Source: Adiantum capillus-veneris | Lineage: Eukaryota; Streptophyta; Polypodiopsida; Polypodiales; Pteridaceae | DNA: 64,000 nt | Direction of reading: 5' to 3' | Assembly (NCBI GenBank): GCA_014529385.2 | Contig: CM043946.1 | Location: forward strand, 34,364,558 to 34,428,557 | In this document: in pieces, positions 44,185 to 54,175 of the stretch | How the letters are laid out: each line of letters starts with the position of its first letter | Position numbering within the stretch: position 1 is the stretch's first letter | The notes under the pieces: model-generated | Databases searched by the model: none | Told to the model about the DNA's origin: nothing | Seen by the model: only the letters and a program-made list of their open reading frames with translations | Made by a program: the position numbers and the translations under genes

Positions 44185-45807
44185 TGTCATAATAATCAAT
44201 ATCTAATTCTCCTAAATGATTTTATCATATTAAATTGATCATTTAATGTGGAGAAGTGCCAGGGAGAAAAGGCTAGAGTATTGGTTAAGCTAGCAGATTG
44301 GCCACAGTAGGGATCCAAAGGAGGGAAAATAGGGATCCAAAGGGGGGTCCATCTGCAAAAGATCCATGTGCAACAATGGGCTAAAAAGACCCTAAGGTTC
44401 AGCCCATTAATACTTCCAAAATGCTAAGGTTCCAAAATTCTAAGGATCCAAAATTCAAAGGTTGTGTCCAAAGGGTTAAAGCTTAGGGGCAATTGGATGC
44501 TTTGTGTTCTCTGCAAAGTCAACACATATCCCTACATGGGAGGGGGCGAGCCCTTCTTCTAGGGGATGAGAGAGAAAGTCACACACACACACACACACAT
44601 ACACACACACACACACATGCTCCCTTTACACAAAGGGAATGAGGGACACATGTCAGCTCCCTAGGCCAGATGCCCACAAGGTGTGCCCAGTTTCTATTGG
44701 ATGACCCTTGAAGTGGACCAATGAGAATTAAGCTAGAGTAAATCTAGTTTAATTAATTTAAAAACATTTAATAAAAGAAACCAATGAGAATTAAGTCTCC
44801 TAGAAGATTATTGGGCAGTCTCATAAGGGGTCCAATGAGCATTCAGGAGCCCAATGGCTTGTCTGTTTCCTATTGGCCAGGAGGCAAAGGGGTCCAATGA
44901 GAGTTTAGTTTAATTATTTAATTACCTAAAGCTCTCACAAAAGGGAAAAGGGGGACACATGTCAGAAGGCTATCACTTATGCTGCTTAATAGTCATTGGC
45001 TTGACTTGGGGAGAGCCAATGAGGGCTCAGCAAGAGCAAATAGCAAGAGGGCTCTCCCAAGAGAGAGAGGGGGCTGATTTTTCAAGGCATTATCACACAC
45101 ACACTCACACAATCTCATGTGTGAAGAAAGAGAAGACTATCTCTTCCCAAGCTTTAATGGAGAGCTCATCACCTACTCCAAGCTTGTGAGATAGAAGCCT
45201 ACATCAACACACTCTTGGCATGTGGATGCAAATCCAACCAAGAGCCAAGCTTGAATGCTTGCTCATCTCCTCTACCAAGCTAATTACTAAGCTAAGTTAT
45301 GCTAATATGAGTGATTATGTGAGGAGATGTACATCTTTCTCGTAAGATACTCCTTCTTCCTCTCAATCTACTCTCATACCCTGCTAGCTCTCACCATCTT
45401 CGAAGGTGTGTGAGGTATTGGGTCTGAGAACGGGGATAATTCAAGTTGTGTTTGCTAAGTGTTTTGCTTAGTGCATGAAGCTTTCATCTTCATGGCACTA
45501 GCTAGTCTTGAAGGAACACAAAGAATTGTATTGTACAATGTCTCTCTTGATGGGAGAAACCATAATACAAAGCCTTTGGAGTGGGGACCGGCTCCATGCA
45601 AATCCGTTCCTCAACTGTTGTCATTAGCTTAATTTCTCTCTCTTTTGAAAGTATTGTCAATGCTATCTAACTAGGTGTTATGTTTTTTGTTTCTCTCTCC
45701 ACCCAAGCACTCTTGTAATTCTCATTAGAAATCTATTCTAATGAAATGCCCACTATGTTCATGCTCATTTCCGCTACACACAAGTTATTAGGGCATTAGA
45801 TGTTACA
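44185..45807 (+). repeat. Element B right LTR
   Basis: 1623 bp, TGTCATAATAATCAATATC to GATGTTACA. Contains an expanded CA tract (about 44580-44617) absent in length from its partner LTR, and the CCAAT/ATTGG cluster. Confidence 0.93.
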
Positions 45808-45812
45808 TCTCT

Positions 45813-46494
45813 TATGCAGTTTTAATTATTTATAATAATCCAATAATTGTTGCATACCAAAGCCCTTCTACTTGCCACCTTGAGTCCTCAATGGAAAGGT
45901 TAAGCAATGCATCACTTTCTAAAACTCACAAATACATCAAAAACATATTTTTCTTTGTATACAATGATATGCTTGAAATCGCTATATCAAACACATAGAA
46001 CTTTCCATTATTTTATATACTCCCAAGTCAATTTTTTTGCACATGAAACTTTCAATTATCTATAGAAATTTTTTGGAAAAGACACCTAAAATTTTCTACA
46101 ATGTCACTTCATTTTTTCTTGAGCTTATAAAGTCAATTTCTTAAAACTTGATGAGTATAGTTCTTGATCATGGTAGATTCTAAAATACAAGGTTATATTT
46201 TTAAAAGACCCTCTAGCTAACATATTTAAGAATATCGAGAGGGTTTGCTTAGAATCAAGTTTGCGGAGACGATGTCTCCCAAACACCAAGTAGAGCTTGT
46301 GACTCTACTATGGAAGATTGATAGGACTAATGCGCAGACATGCTTACCGGGCAGCTTAGGATCTCAAGCGCCAAATGGAACAATGTCGTAGGGTAAGATA
46401 GGGATCCTCTACCGGCTAGAAAAAGGACTAATGAATAGGCTTTATCTTATCTACCCCATAGTCGAGGACAACTATGATTTCAAGAGAGAGGTAA
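45813..46494 (+). other. Element A 3' untranslated internal region, part 2, with polypurine tract
   Basis: Begins at the far side of B. From about 46,250 it matches the 289-base internal remnant of B (CAAGTTTGCGGAGACGA onward). It ends CAAGAGAGAGGTAA, the polypurine tract directly before the 3' LTR. Confidence 0.85.
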
Positions 46495-46870
46495 TGTCAT
46501 AATAACTAATATCTAATTCTCCTAAATGATTTTCTCATGTTAAACTCATCATTTAATATGCGGAAGTACCAGGGGAGAAAAAGCTAGAATATTGGTTAAG
46601 CTGGCAGACCCCGATCACAGTAGGGATCCTAAGGAGGGAAAATAGGGATCCAAAGGGGGGGGAATCTGCAAAAGAGCAATGTGCAACAATGGGATTTAAA
46701 GACCCTAAGGTTCAGCCCATTAAGACATCCAAAATGCTAAGGTTCCAAAATTCAAAGGTTGTTTCCAATGGTCAAATCTTAGGGAAATTGGATGCTTTGT
46801 GAGTGTACACAAAAGTATTCAAGACTCCTACATAGGAGGGGGCGAGCCCTATAAGTAGGGGATGAGAGAG

Positions 46871-46910
<40 letters not shown>

Positions 46911-48032
46911 AGAGGCTCCCTTTACATTAAGAGAATAGGGGACACATGTTAGCTCCCTAGCCCAGTTGCCCACAAGGTGCACTCAAATCCTATTGGATGG
47001 CCATAGAGGTGGACCAATGAGAATTAGGCTAGAGTAAATCTAGTTTAATTCATTTAAAAACACTTGATAAAAGAACCAATAAGAATTAAGCTCTCTAAAA
47101 GACTATTGGACAGTCTCCCAAGGGGTCATTTGAGAGTTTAATTGCATTATTTAATTACCTAAAGCTCTCAAAAAAGGGGAAAGGGGGATACATGTCACAA
47201 GGCTATCACTTATGCTTCTCAATTATGATTGGCTAAGCTTTGCAGGGTCCAATGGGGTGCCAACAAGAGTAAATTGCAAGAGGGGTCGACCAAGAGAGAG
47301 GGGGGGTTGATTTTGTCAAGGCATTATCACACACACACTATAATCTCATGTGTGAAGCAAGAAGACTCTCTCTCTCTCTCTCCTTCTCAAGCTTTAATGG
47401 AAATCTCATCATCTACTCCAAGCTTGTGAGAAGGGAGGTCTACACCAACAATTCTTGGCTTTGTGATGCAAATCCAACCAAGAGCCAAGCTTCAATGCAT
47501 GCTCATCTCCTCTACCATGCTAATTACTAAGCTATGCTAAGCTTTTATGAGTGATTATGTGAGGAGATATACTTCTTTCTCGTAAGGCTACTCCTTCCGC
47601 TCAATCTAATCTCATACCCCGCTAGCTCTCACCATCTTCGAAGGTGTGTGAGGTATTGGGTTTGAGGTCGTGAGGGAATTTATGTTGTGTTTTATAAGTG
47701 TGTGGATGGTGCTTGAAGCTTACATCTTCATTTCACCATCAAGTTATTGAAGGAACACAAAGTATTGTATTGTAAAATGTCTCCCTTGATGGGGGAAACC
47801 TATAATACAAAGCCTTTTGGAGGGGGGACCAGTTCCATGTAAATTCGGTCCTCAATTGTTGTCAATAGCTTAATTTCTCTCTCTTTTGAAGTATTGTTCA
47901 TGCCTATCTAACTAGGTTTTAGGATTTTTGTTGCTCTCTCCATCCAAGCACTCTTGCTATGCTCATTGGGAATCTATTCTAATGAAATGCTCACTATGAC
48001 TAAGTTATTTTCCTAGGCCATTAAATGTTACA
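46495..48032 (+). repeat. Element A 3' LTR
   Basis: 1538 bp. Closest partner is 29833-31402. It has a long CA tract (about 46873-46908). Relative to the 5' LTR it lacks about 65 bases between two GG(G/A)TCCAATGAG repeats near 47,127, as expected from slippage or recombination between those repeats. Confidence 0.93.
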
Positions 48033-48077
48033 ATGCCAAAGTGCACAACAAGTGTTGATGGTAACCCTGGTGAATGC

Positions 48078-48146
<69 letters not shown>

Positions 48147-49975
48147 AGCCATAGTGGAAGACAAGAGAGAGAAGCATACCGTGTTGAGTAATCTCCTTTC
48201 AAAATATTGTCAACATTTGAAGGAAAATGATACATGGAGTAACACAAAAAGAGTTCTTCTATTTCCTCTTGAGAAGAGAGGTTCATAAGCTTGGTTTTTA
48301 CAAATGATTGGTGAGGAAGGAACGTCCTTCTCCCCCAACAGCAGCACGTATACACCATTGAATTAAAACATCAAACTATTATGCTCATAGCTACGTTTAA
48401 GTGATGGTCATAGACTATGTAACCACTCTCAACTGAGAGCCACATCCGCCAGCTACATATGCATGACTTGAAAATTCAAGGATGTATGATACCCTTGAAT
48501 CTCTAGCAGTACATCTTTTACTTGAGTATCCCATACCTCAACATCAAGCCCATTAATTATGGATATTGTGTAATGGCAAGAACTCAAAGTTTGGGGTAAC
48601 TTGAGCTGTTTCACTAACTTAAAGTTAATGAAATTATGTGAAGCACAATCGTCCACCAATATTTGCACCTTGTGACCTTGGATAGATCCATGATACACAA
48701 TAATTCAAGTGGACCAAAGGTCGGCTGCCACATTGAGGCCTTTATACAACACTTGTACACCGCTTTGGTGAGTGTTACCTCCACATTGGAGAATCAAGAT
48801 AAAAACTCAAGAGGTAGCATTTACACCATGTGCTTCACTTTCTCCTTGATTTGATACTAGATTCTTTCTTGGGACAATCCTTTTTTATGTATCCACTCAC
48901 CAAAATGATGTAGAACATTCCTTTTTAGCATATTCAAACTCTTGACTAGACAGAGGGCCCGAAGAACCCTTGACCTTCTTTGACGTCTCAGATACAACTA
49001 CCATAAACTTTCTTCTATTGTGTTCATGTTGTATGTATGCATTTGAATGTGCATTATCAGAAACGTGAGTATTATGCAGTGCGTTCTCATCAAGATCTTC
49101 ATGTATGCGCTTGCACTATGGCCTCCTCAAGCGTCTTGATGTCCTAGGTTTTGACATGCTTCTTAAGCTCTGGTGTCAACCCATGAATAAACCCACGCAC
49201 TTGCTGAAAGGTATCCAAACCTTCTTGCTTGATAATTACATCACAATAGTATGAGATATACTCCAACAATGTCTTATGCTAACGCATAGAGCACTTGTTA
49301 CAAGAAGACCAATTTCTGTCCATTTGTGGGGAGAAATTCTTTTCTGAACACAGTGTCATAGGGTGCCTAAGTCTATAAAATTGTGCCCTTCTCCTTGAGA
49401 GACATCCACCATTTGTAGGCCTTGCCTTCTAGTGCCACTCGTTTGCAATGCCTTGACTGTACTTGGAGTGTGTCTAAGATCGTGAATCTCATCCCCTTTA
49501 CTCATGAATATATTCACAATATCTTTGTTGTGTTCCCTTTCCTCCTCCATAAAAAATAATGGCCTGGTATTCTTTAACAAGTCATCCACCTCTTTTTGAG
49601 AGAGAAGGTGCAACATTTCCAGATTGGAGCCTTGCTCTTGCAAACCAAGTGTGCTCCCACCAGGCATGGGAGATGCAGAAACTTGAGTCTTCTCATTAAC
49701 TTGGCCCTTGCTGACTATTGCATGAATTGCACAAACATACTAGACATTTGGGTGACATTATTATTCAAATTTACAAAAATAGGGTCTAAAACAATCATGT
49801 GTGTTTGTAGTGCTCTAAACTCTTGGATGTCAAGAAATTCATAGCTATCATCTGACCCAGTTGCTGCACAGGTATCCTCCATGAGAGTAGCCAACCATGG
49901 AGCAGCAATAGGTGGAACTTGTGCAAAATTTTCAAAATCAAACAAATGTTGTATGTCACTGTCCGAATCCATGGA
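48033..49975 (-). pseudogene. Element D (gypsy) gag and protease region
   Basis: Minus strand, from 49972 down: an N-terminal gag frame (MDSDSDIQHLFDFENFAQVP), a second frame at 49356-49667, then capsid-core traces (EGLDTFQQVRGFIHGLTPEL, about 49.17-49.23 kb). A degraded zinc knuckle FYIILVSGYIKKDCP near 48.88-48.93 kb has its first cysteines and histidine replaced. Protease is at 48453-48698 (QILVDDCASHNFINFKLVKQ, DDCAS where DSGAS is usual). Below this are FVKTKLMNLSSQEEIEELFL and a GT/GA microsatellite, up to the junction with A at 48032. The order gag then protease then, past A, reverse transcriptase shows one element split by A. No LTR of D was found. Confidence 0.7.
48079..48143. repeat. 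(GT)n(GA)n compound microsatellite
   Basis: About 16 GT units followed by about 17 GA units within element D. Confidence 0.9.
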
Positions 49976-50146
49976 GATTTTGTGTTGTGCTGGTAAGAGA
50001 AAAGATGTACCTGAGAAAAAATGTCGTCAACTGGAAACAAATCAGAATCAACTATGAACCATGGCAATTTTGTGATGTGCTAGTAAGAGAAAAGATTTAC
50101 TGAGAAAAAGCGTCGCCGATTGGAAAAAGATTGGAATCAACTATGA
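49969..50146. repeat. Tandem duplication, period 90 bp
   Basis: CATGGAGATTTTGTGTTGTG (about 49,969) and CATGGCAATTTTGTGATGTG (about 50,059) start two imperfect copies that share GCTGGTAAGAGAAAAGAT/GCTAGTAAGAGAAAAGAT and GAATCAACTATGAACCATG. It lies at the upstream edge of element D's gag. Confidence 0.8.
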
Positions 50147-50364
50147 ACCATGACAATCACAAGTAATTAGCCTTGCTAATTTAATTCCACCAAGACGTAG
50201 AAAATCATTGACTGATGTTAAACTTTGTAAAGTGTCGTCTCAACTTGAGACTTGTCACTTAATAAATGCTCGTTGAAAAACCACCATGTCGAATTTCGAC
50301 GTTGTAAACTATCAATTCGGAGATAGCAACTGTATTTTTCTAGCAACCTCTAACTAATACGATG
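50147..50364. other. Short stretch, no gene seen
   Basis: No coding or repeat signal beyond its neighbours. It could be the leader or LTR of element D. Confidence 0.3.
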
Positions 50365-50911
50365 CAACTCTTTGCAATCACTGTCTTGAATAGCTTGAAA
50401 GCATCGTCAAATACTCTTGAAGAAAAATATACCTTTGAAAACTCTCGGGTTTTTAAAATCTCTTTGAAATTCGTAGAGCTTTTGTACTTCAACACTTATC
50501 GTAGCTTTCTGCTCTCCGCCTTCGTGACTTCATAGTTGAGGAGAGTATGGGGGCGCCCAGGAGGGGTGGATGGCCTGTGGGCACCCTCCCTTTGCAATCA
50601 CTGCCTTGAATAGCTTGAAAGCATCATCAAATACTCTTGAAGAAAAATATACCTTTGAAAACTCTCAGGTTTTTTAAATCTCTTTCCAACTCTTTGCAAT
50701 CACTGTCTTGAATAGCTTGAAAGCATCGTCAAATAATCTTGAAGAAAAATATACCTTTGAAAACTCTCGGGTTTTTAAAATCTCTTTGAAATTCGTAGAG
50801 CTTTCGTACTTCAACACTTACCGTAGCTTTCCGCTCTCCGCTTCGTGACTTCATAATTGAGGAGAGGATGGGGGCGCCCGGGAGGGGTGGATGGCCTATG
50901 AGCACCCTCCC
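50365..50911. repeat. Complex tandem duplication (two long copies and one short)
   Basis: Long copies at 50365-50590 and 50687-50911 share CAACTCTTTGCAATCACTGT at the start and GGGCGCCC(A/G)GGAGGGGTGG near the end, with few differences. Between them a short copy (50591-50686) repeats only the first ~95 bases. A TTTCCAACTC junction separates short and second long copies. Confidence 0.9.
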
Positions 50912-51651
50912 TTGAGTTTTTTAACTTCAAAAAGGTTTAGTGGCTTGGGTGCCCTCAAATGGGAAAAGGAAAAAAATTTCGTAGAATGAGCTATGCCAGG
51001 CATCACGAATGGAGCAAGAGAGAGTCGTAGCTCTTGCTGCAAACCGTGAGCGCCCAAGCTACTTTGTCGAACTTTCTCCCCCTCGGAAGTTGAAGTCCAA
51101 CAAGCCCAATAGCACGAGGTTCTGTGATGGTTGAACTGCACTCTCCTCCTCTATATGAGGCCACACCCATGCTACTTCTTTTTCAAGACTGCCTTCGTCT
51201 TCATGACAAGCCTCCCCTAAAAAAAGACCATGCCTTGCTTTGCCTAAAATTCGCATATGCTTTAATACCAATATGAGGGAAGAGGATCTAAAATCCCACT
51301 CTCCCCCCCAGCCTCTTTCCATTTAAATAGGCAACCCTCGAGTCAAGGTCAGATTGGGCCCTAGCCTCTAGGCCCTTGGCCTGACAATTCCTATCAAGCG
51401 AACATATTATATTATGTTGGCTCATTTTGCATAAAGGATTATGGATAGGTGGAAGAGCTCTGAAAGCTAAAAGGGGCCCAGGACATTATCCCAAGTGTAA
51501 AGGATTTGAGGACCTCAATCACCTCTTCCTTAGGCCTCTATCACACTTGGGCACCCACCCTTCTCTGCTTTTTGAGTGTGGGCACTCAAGTCGTGTCAGA
51601 CTGGCCAATATACAAAACTGTATTTTTAGTTGCCTCATGGCTGGTAAGGGC
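50912..51651. other. Stretch without recognisable gene
   Basis: Open frames on both strands around 50.9-51.7 kb overlap and have no motif. The minus strand (51059-51322) is W- and E-containing but not recognisable. Confidence 0.35.
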
Positions 51652-51928
51652 ATGGTCATGCGAGGCTTAGTTATCAGTTATTGATAACTATGCCAACTTA
51701 TGCACAAACAAAGAATTTAATGAATAACTAAGCCTCTTGCATGGTCACGAGAGGCTTAGTTATTCATTCATCCTCCCAACTATGCCTTCAACTTCACAAC
51801 TATGCCAAATTTGGCATAGTTACAAAGGGTAGGCTTAGTAAGTCATTTAATGCTCCTTTTTGCATGTGACCAAGAATGAGGCTTAGTTATTTGTTCAAAT
51901 AGCTGATAACTAAGCCTCGCATGACCAT
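51652..51928. mobile_element. MITE / foldback element with 26-bp perfect TIRs
   Basis: Left end ATGGTCATGCGAGGCTTAGT continuing to TATCAG (51652-51677) is the exact reverse complement of 51903-51928. Inside, GAGGCTTAGTTAT recurs in both orientations (about 51,725 minus; 51,750 plus; 51,889 plus), so a second inverted pair is nested in the first. No ORF. No convincing target duplication is visible at the outer ends, so the superfamily is undetermined. Confidence 0.7.
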
Positions 51929-52359
51929 TGACTAATCTCCTTAATGTTTACCATCAATGTTGCAGCTATCTTTATCCTGCCCCTTTTACCTTCGAGAAAA
52001 TTATCTTAGGAGTTTGCATTATGGAATTCTTGGAGATGCATTTTTTGGCCTGCCCAAAGGGCGAAGGCTATAGAGATCACTTCTCTTTTGCTGACTAAAA
52101 TATTTTATTTTATTTTTATGTTCATTTTGTGGTTTTTTATCAAGCACCGCTTTGTGGCATGATTAAAGTGGTTGGGAATGTGGCCACTATGCGCACAAAA
52201 TGGGTATCCTAGGTGGTTGGTAGAAGTAGGGATATCCATTACCGATGTGTAGAATTTTTATTGGCTTATGATGATTTTTGGAGGGAGTGATAAGACATGG
52301 TGTCTAGGTTTTCACGGAGCTCATCATTTGGAGCTTACGCGTTGTTTCTTTCTCGTCTG
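51929..52359. other. Stretch without recognisable gene
   Basis: AT-rich, no coding motif. It precedes the exon-like region at 52.36 kb. Confidence 0.4.
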
Positions 52360-52370
52360 CAACCACAGCG

Positions 52371-52559
52371 GCAGAGAGATGGCGAGCTCGACAGGGTTGC
52401 TTGGGTGCGCATCCTTGTGCAAACCCCTTCAAGGCAGTGAATAGCAGAGTGTAACCCCTTCAAGGTAGTGAATAGCAAAGCGTTTGCGAGCTCGACAGTG
52501 CAGTGCGTCTCGGAGCTTTGGAATGCCTCTGTTGGCGATACTTTGCAGTTTGACTCCCA

Positions 52560-52603
<44 letters not shown>

Positions 52604-53042
52604 GTGCTTTGACATATGGGGGTTCTTCTTGTATCAGGTATGGGGAAGTCTTGAAGATGCATCTCATGGGCCACCCAACTGCAGTTTCCATCGATCCTGA
52701 GGGGAGGTCAATAAGGGCATACAGTCTACCTACATGGTGTCAGCCCCGGTGCCTTTCACTCTTGACAAATTGAGCATGAGCTCGAATGCAGTGCATAAGC
52801 TGCATGTGGATACAATCCAAGAGCATTTCTTGGCATGCCTCAAGTCCTGCCATCAAGGTTCTCTCCTATAATTGACACGCAGAAATATTGTAGAGAGGTA
52901 GCTACATTTATTTTTTCATATATGTGTGCTATATTTCTAGCTTCCTTGCTTTTTTATCCATTTTTATTTTGTATATCTAATTTTGCTTCGGATAGCAGGG
53001 CAACAGAAGCTATCAAGGTGGGTTTGTTGGGATGCAACCGTA
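52371..53042 (+). pseudogene. Exon-like fragments upstream of element E, unknown
   Basis: An ATG at 52371 (MASSTGLLGCASLCKPLQG) is followed by a tandem duplication of ACCCCTTCAAGG(C/T)AGTGAATAGC. A 101-codon frame (52468-52773) follows, carrying ELWNASVGDTLQFDSH, a CT microsatellite, and KMHLMGHPTAVSIDPEGRSI. A neighbouring phase then reads VSAPVPFTLDKLSMSSNAVH and VDTIQEHFLACLKSC (52.74-52.86 kb). At 52899 GTAGCTACATTT is a possible donor, and TTCGGATAG near 52,998 a possible acceptor. The sequence is protein-like and non-repetitive, but no family is recognised. It may belong to the same gene as the exons right of element E (62.8-64.0 kb). Phase changes could be introns or decay. Confidence 0.3.
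52567..52600. repeat. (CT)n microsatellite
   Basis: About 17 CT units inside the exon-like region. In the long frame it would encode alternating Leu-Ser. Confidence 0.9.
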
Positions 53043-53515
53043 AGCAGTTGCTGAGAGGGGCTAGGACGTAGTGCAAGCATTAGCATTTGGAGATTAAGTT
53101 GTAAACTAATTATTGGCTTCAGATAATATGTATTTATTTGTTGTTGTGGATTGGAATTGATAACGGGTTAGATAGTCTAATCGTGATGTAATCAATTATA
53201 TTATTCACCCCTTTTTCGATAATGTGAGAATGAGCAGCTATGTGTTTCCATCCCTTGCTATCTTGTGCTTATGGTTAGTGTTTGGTATGTGGTATTTGTC
53301 AAGCTTTTTCTGTCTTTAAGTATTTCTGTTATGCCTCTACAGGCAAAGCAATAGAGCCTTTTATTTATGTCTTGCTCTCAGTTTTTCGGGGATTTGCTGT
53401 GATGTCTACTCATTTGAGATGAATAGAGATGAAATAATAACAGAGTGTTGCGTTCATTGTCGTCAAAATAGACAATGCAACTAGAAATGATGGAACTCCT
53501 AGTTTTCGATTGACT
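53043..53515. other. Stretch without recognisable gene
   Basis: AT-rich and intron-like. It ends at the ATTGT target site of element E. Confidence 0.4.
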
Positions 53516-53520
53516 ATTGT

Positions 53521-53812
53521 TGTTAACCCTCACGGCTCACGGACGTTGTAACCTACGGCACACATTGTATTATTTACTTGTAGAGTCAGGTACCGGGCTT
53601 GTCGGTCCAATAGGAAAAGGGTAAGAGAGATCGTCGATGAGAGGCGCACTCTAACTTGAACATTCAAGGGATTAGTTGGCTAAGCATGGGCGCCCAAGTG
53701 TGAATGGGGCGAGCTCATATAAAAGTCAACTAAACCTAAAATTCACTCATTCTCTCATTTGTGCAATGCAAGAAGAGTGCTCTTGCTCCATCTCCTTCTC
53801 CATCTCCTTGTG

Positions 53813-53895
<83 letters not shown>

Positions 53896-54153
53896 GAGAG
53901 AGAGAGAGAGTGTGTGTGTGATCGAGCATTGCGGCGGCACGACGGCGGTGAAGCGGTTGAGCGCGACGTAGCGGCGTCTCCTTCTTCTTCGCGGCGAGGA
54001 ATCCTCCACGGCAGGAGCATAGAGCGGTGAGTGATACACCATTGCCCTCTTTTGAGCTTACTAGTTAAGCTAGTTGTGTGCTTGGAGCCGTCTGTGGCTC
54101 GCACACAGTGTTAAGGAAGTCCCTTGCTTCGACAGTGCGGCAAGGAGCGCACA
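53521..54153 (+). repeat. Element E 5' LTR
   Basis: 633 bp. TATA-like ATATAAAA at 53717-53724. A GT run of about 36 units (53819-53891) followed by GA and GT runs, about 55 bases longer than the same site in the 3' LTR, explains most of the length difference between the LTRs. Confidence 0.95.
53819..53891. repeat. (GT)n microsatellite, expanded in 5' LTR
   Basis: About 36 GT units. The homologous site in the 3' LTR (62474-62488) has about 7. Confidence 0.95.
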
Positions 54154-54157
54154 TTTT

Positions 54158-54175
54158 TGGCGCCGTTGCTGGGGA
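54158..54175 (+). other. Element E primer binding site
   Basis: TGGCGCCGTTGCTGGGGA, four bases after the LTR. It is close to the GGCGCC-type primer sites of Athila and Tat elements. Confidence 0.85.

Larger units (their letters stand above)
42488..45807 (+). mobile_element. Element B: internally deleted A-family retrotransposon nested in A
   Basis: Perfect target duplication TCTCT (42483-42487 and 45808-45812). Left LTR 42488 to about 43895 is cut off at its 3' part and joined directly to 289 bases of the 3' internal region (43896-44184), which ends in the purine tract CAAGAGAGAGGTAA, followed by a full right LTR (44185-45807). All coding sequence, the primer site and the end of the left LTR are deleted. 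It belongs to the same family as A but to a sub-type whose LTRs differ consistently, so it is an insertion and not a segmental copy of A. Confidence 0.92.
29833..48032 (+). mobile_element. Element A: Ty3/gypsy LTR retrotransposon hosting nested B and C
   Basis: Outer LTRs 29833-31402 and 46495-48032 share diagnostic variants that separate them from the nested B LTRs (for example CTGGCAGACCCC instead of CTAGCAGAT). Flanking 5-mers ATACC (29828-29832) and ATGCC (48033-48037) match at four of five positions, consistent with an aged target duplication. The internal region begins with an initiator-Met-type primer site, then gag, protease, reverse transcriptase, RNase H, integrase. It is interrupted by copia element C in the protease and element B after integrase. 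Gene order (RT before IN) fixes it as Ty3/gypsy. Many frameshifts and stops mean it is dead. Net length without C and B is about 9.4 kb. Confidence 0.9.

Noticed and set aside
43225-45189. Repeated small ORF MSEGYHLCCLIVIGLTWGEP in A-family LTRs (43225, 44959).
   Set aside because: Identical because the LTRs are copies. The start lies in the LTR body and the C-terminal parts diverge by frameshift between copies.
42483-45812. B as a tandem duplication of A's 3' LTR by unequal recombination.
   Set aside because: B is flanked by a perfect TCTCT target duplication, and its LTRs are a different sub-type from A's.
53736-54104. ORFs of alternating Thr-His or Val-Cys residues around 53.7-54.1 kb (both strands).
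   Set aside because: They are translations of the GT microsatellite in the element E LTR.
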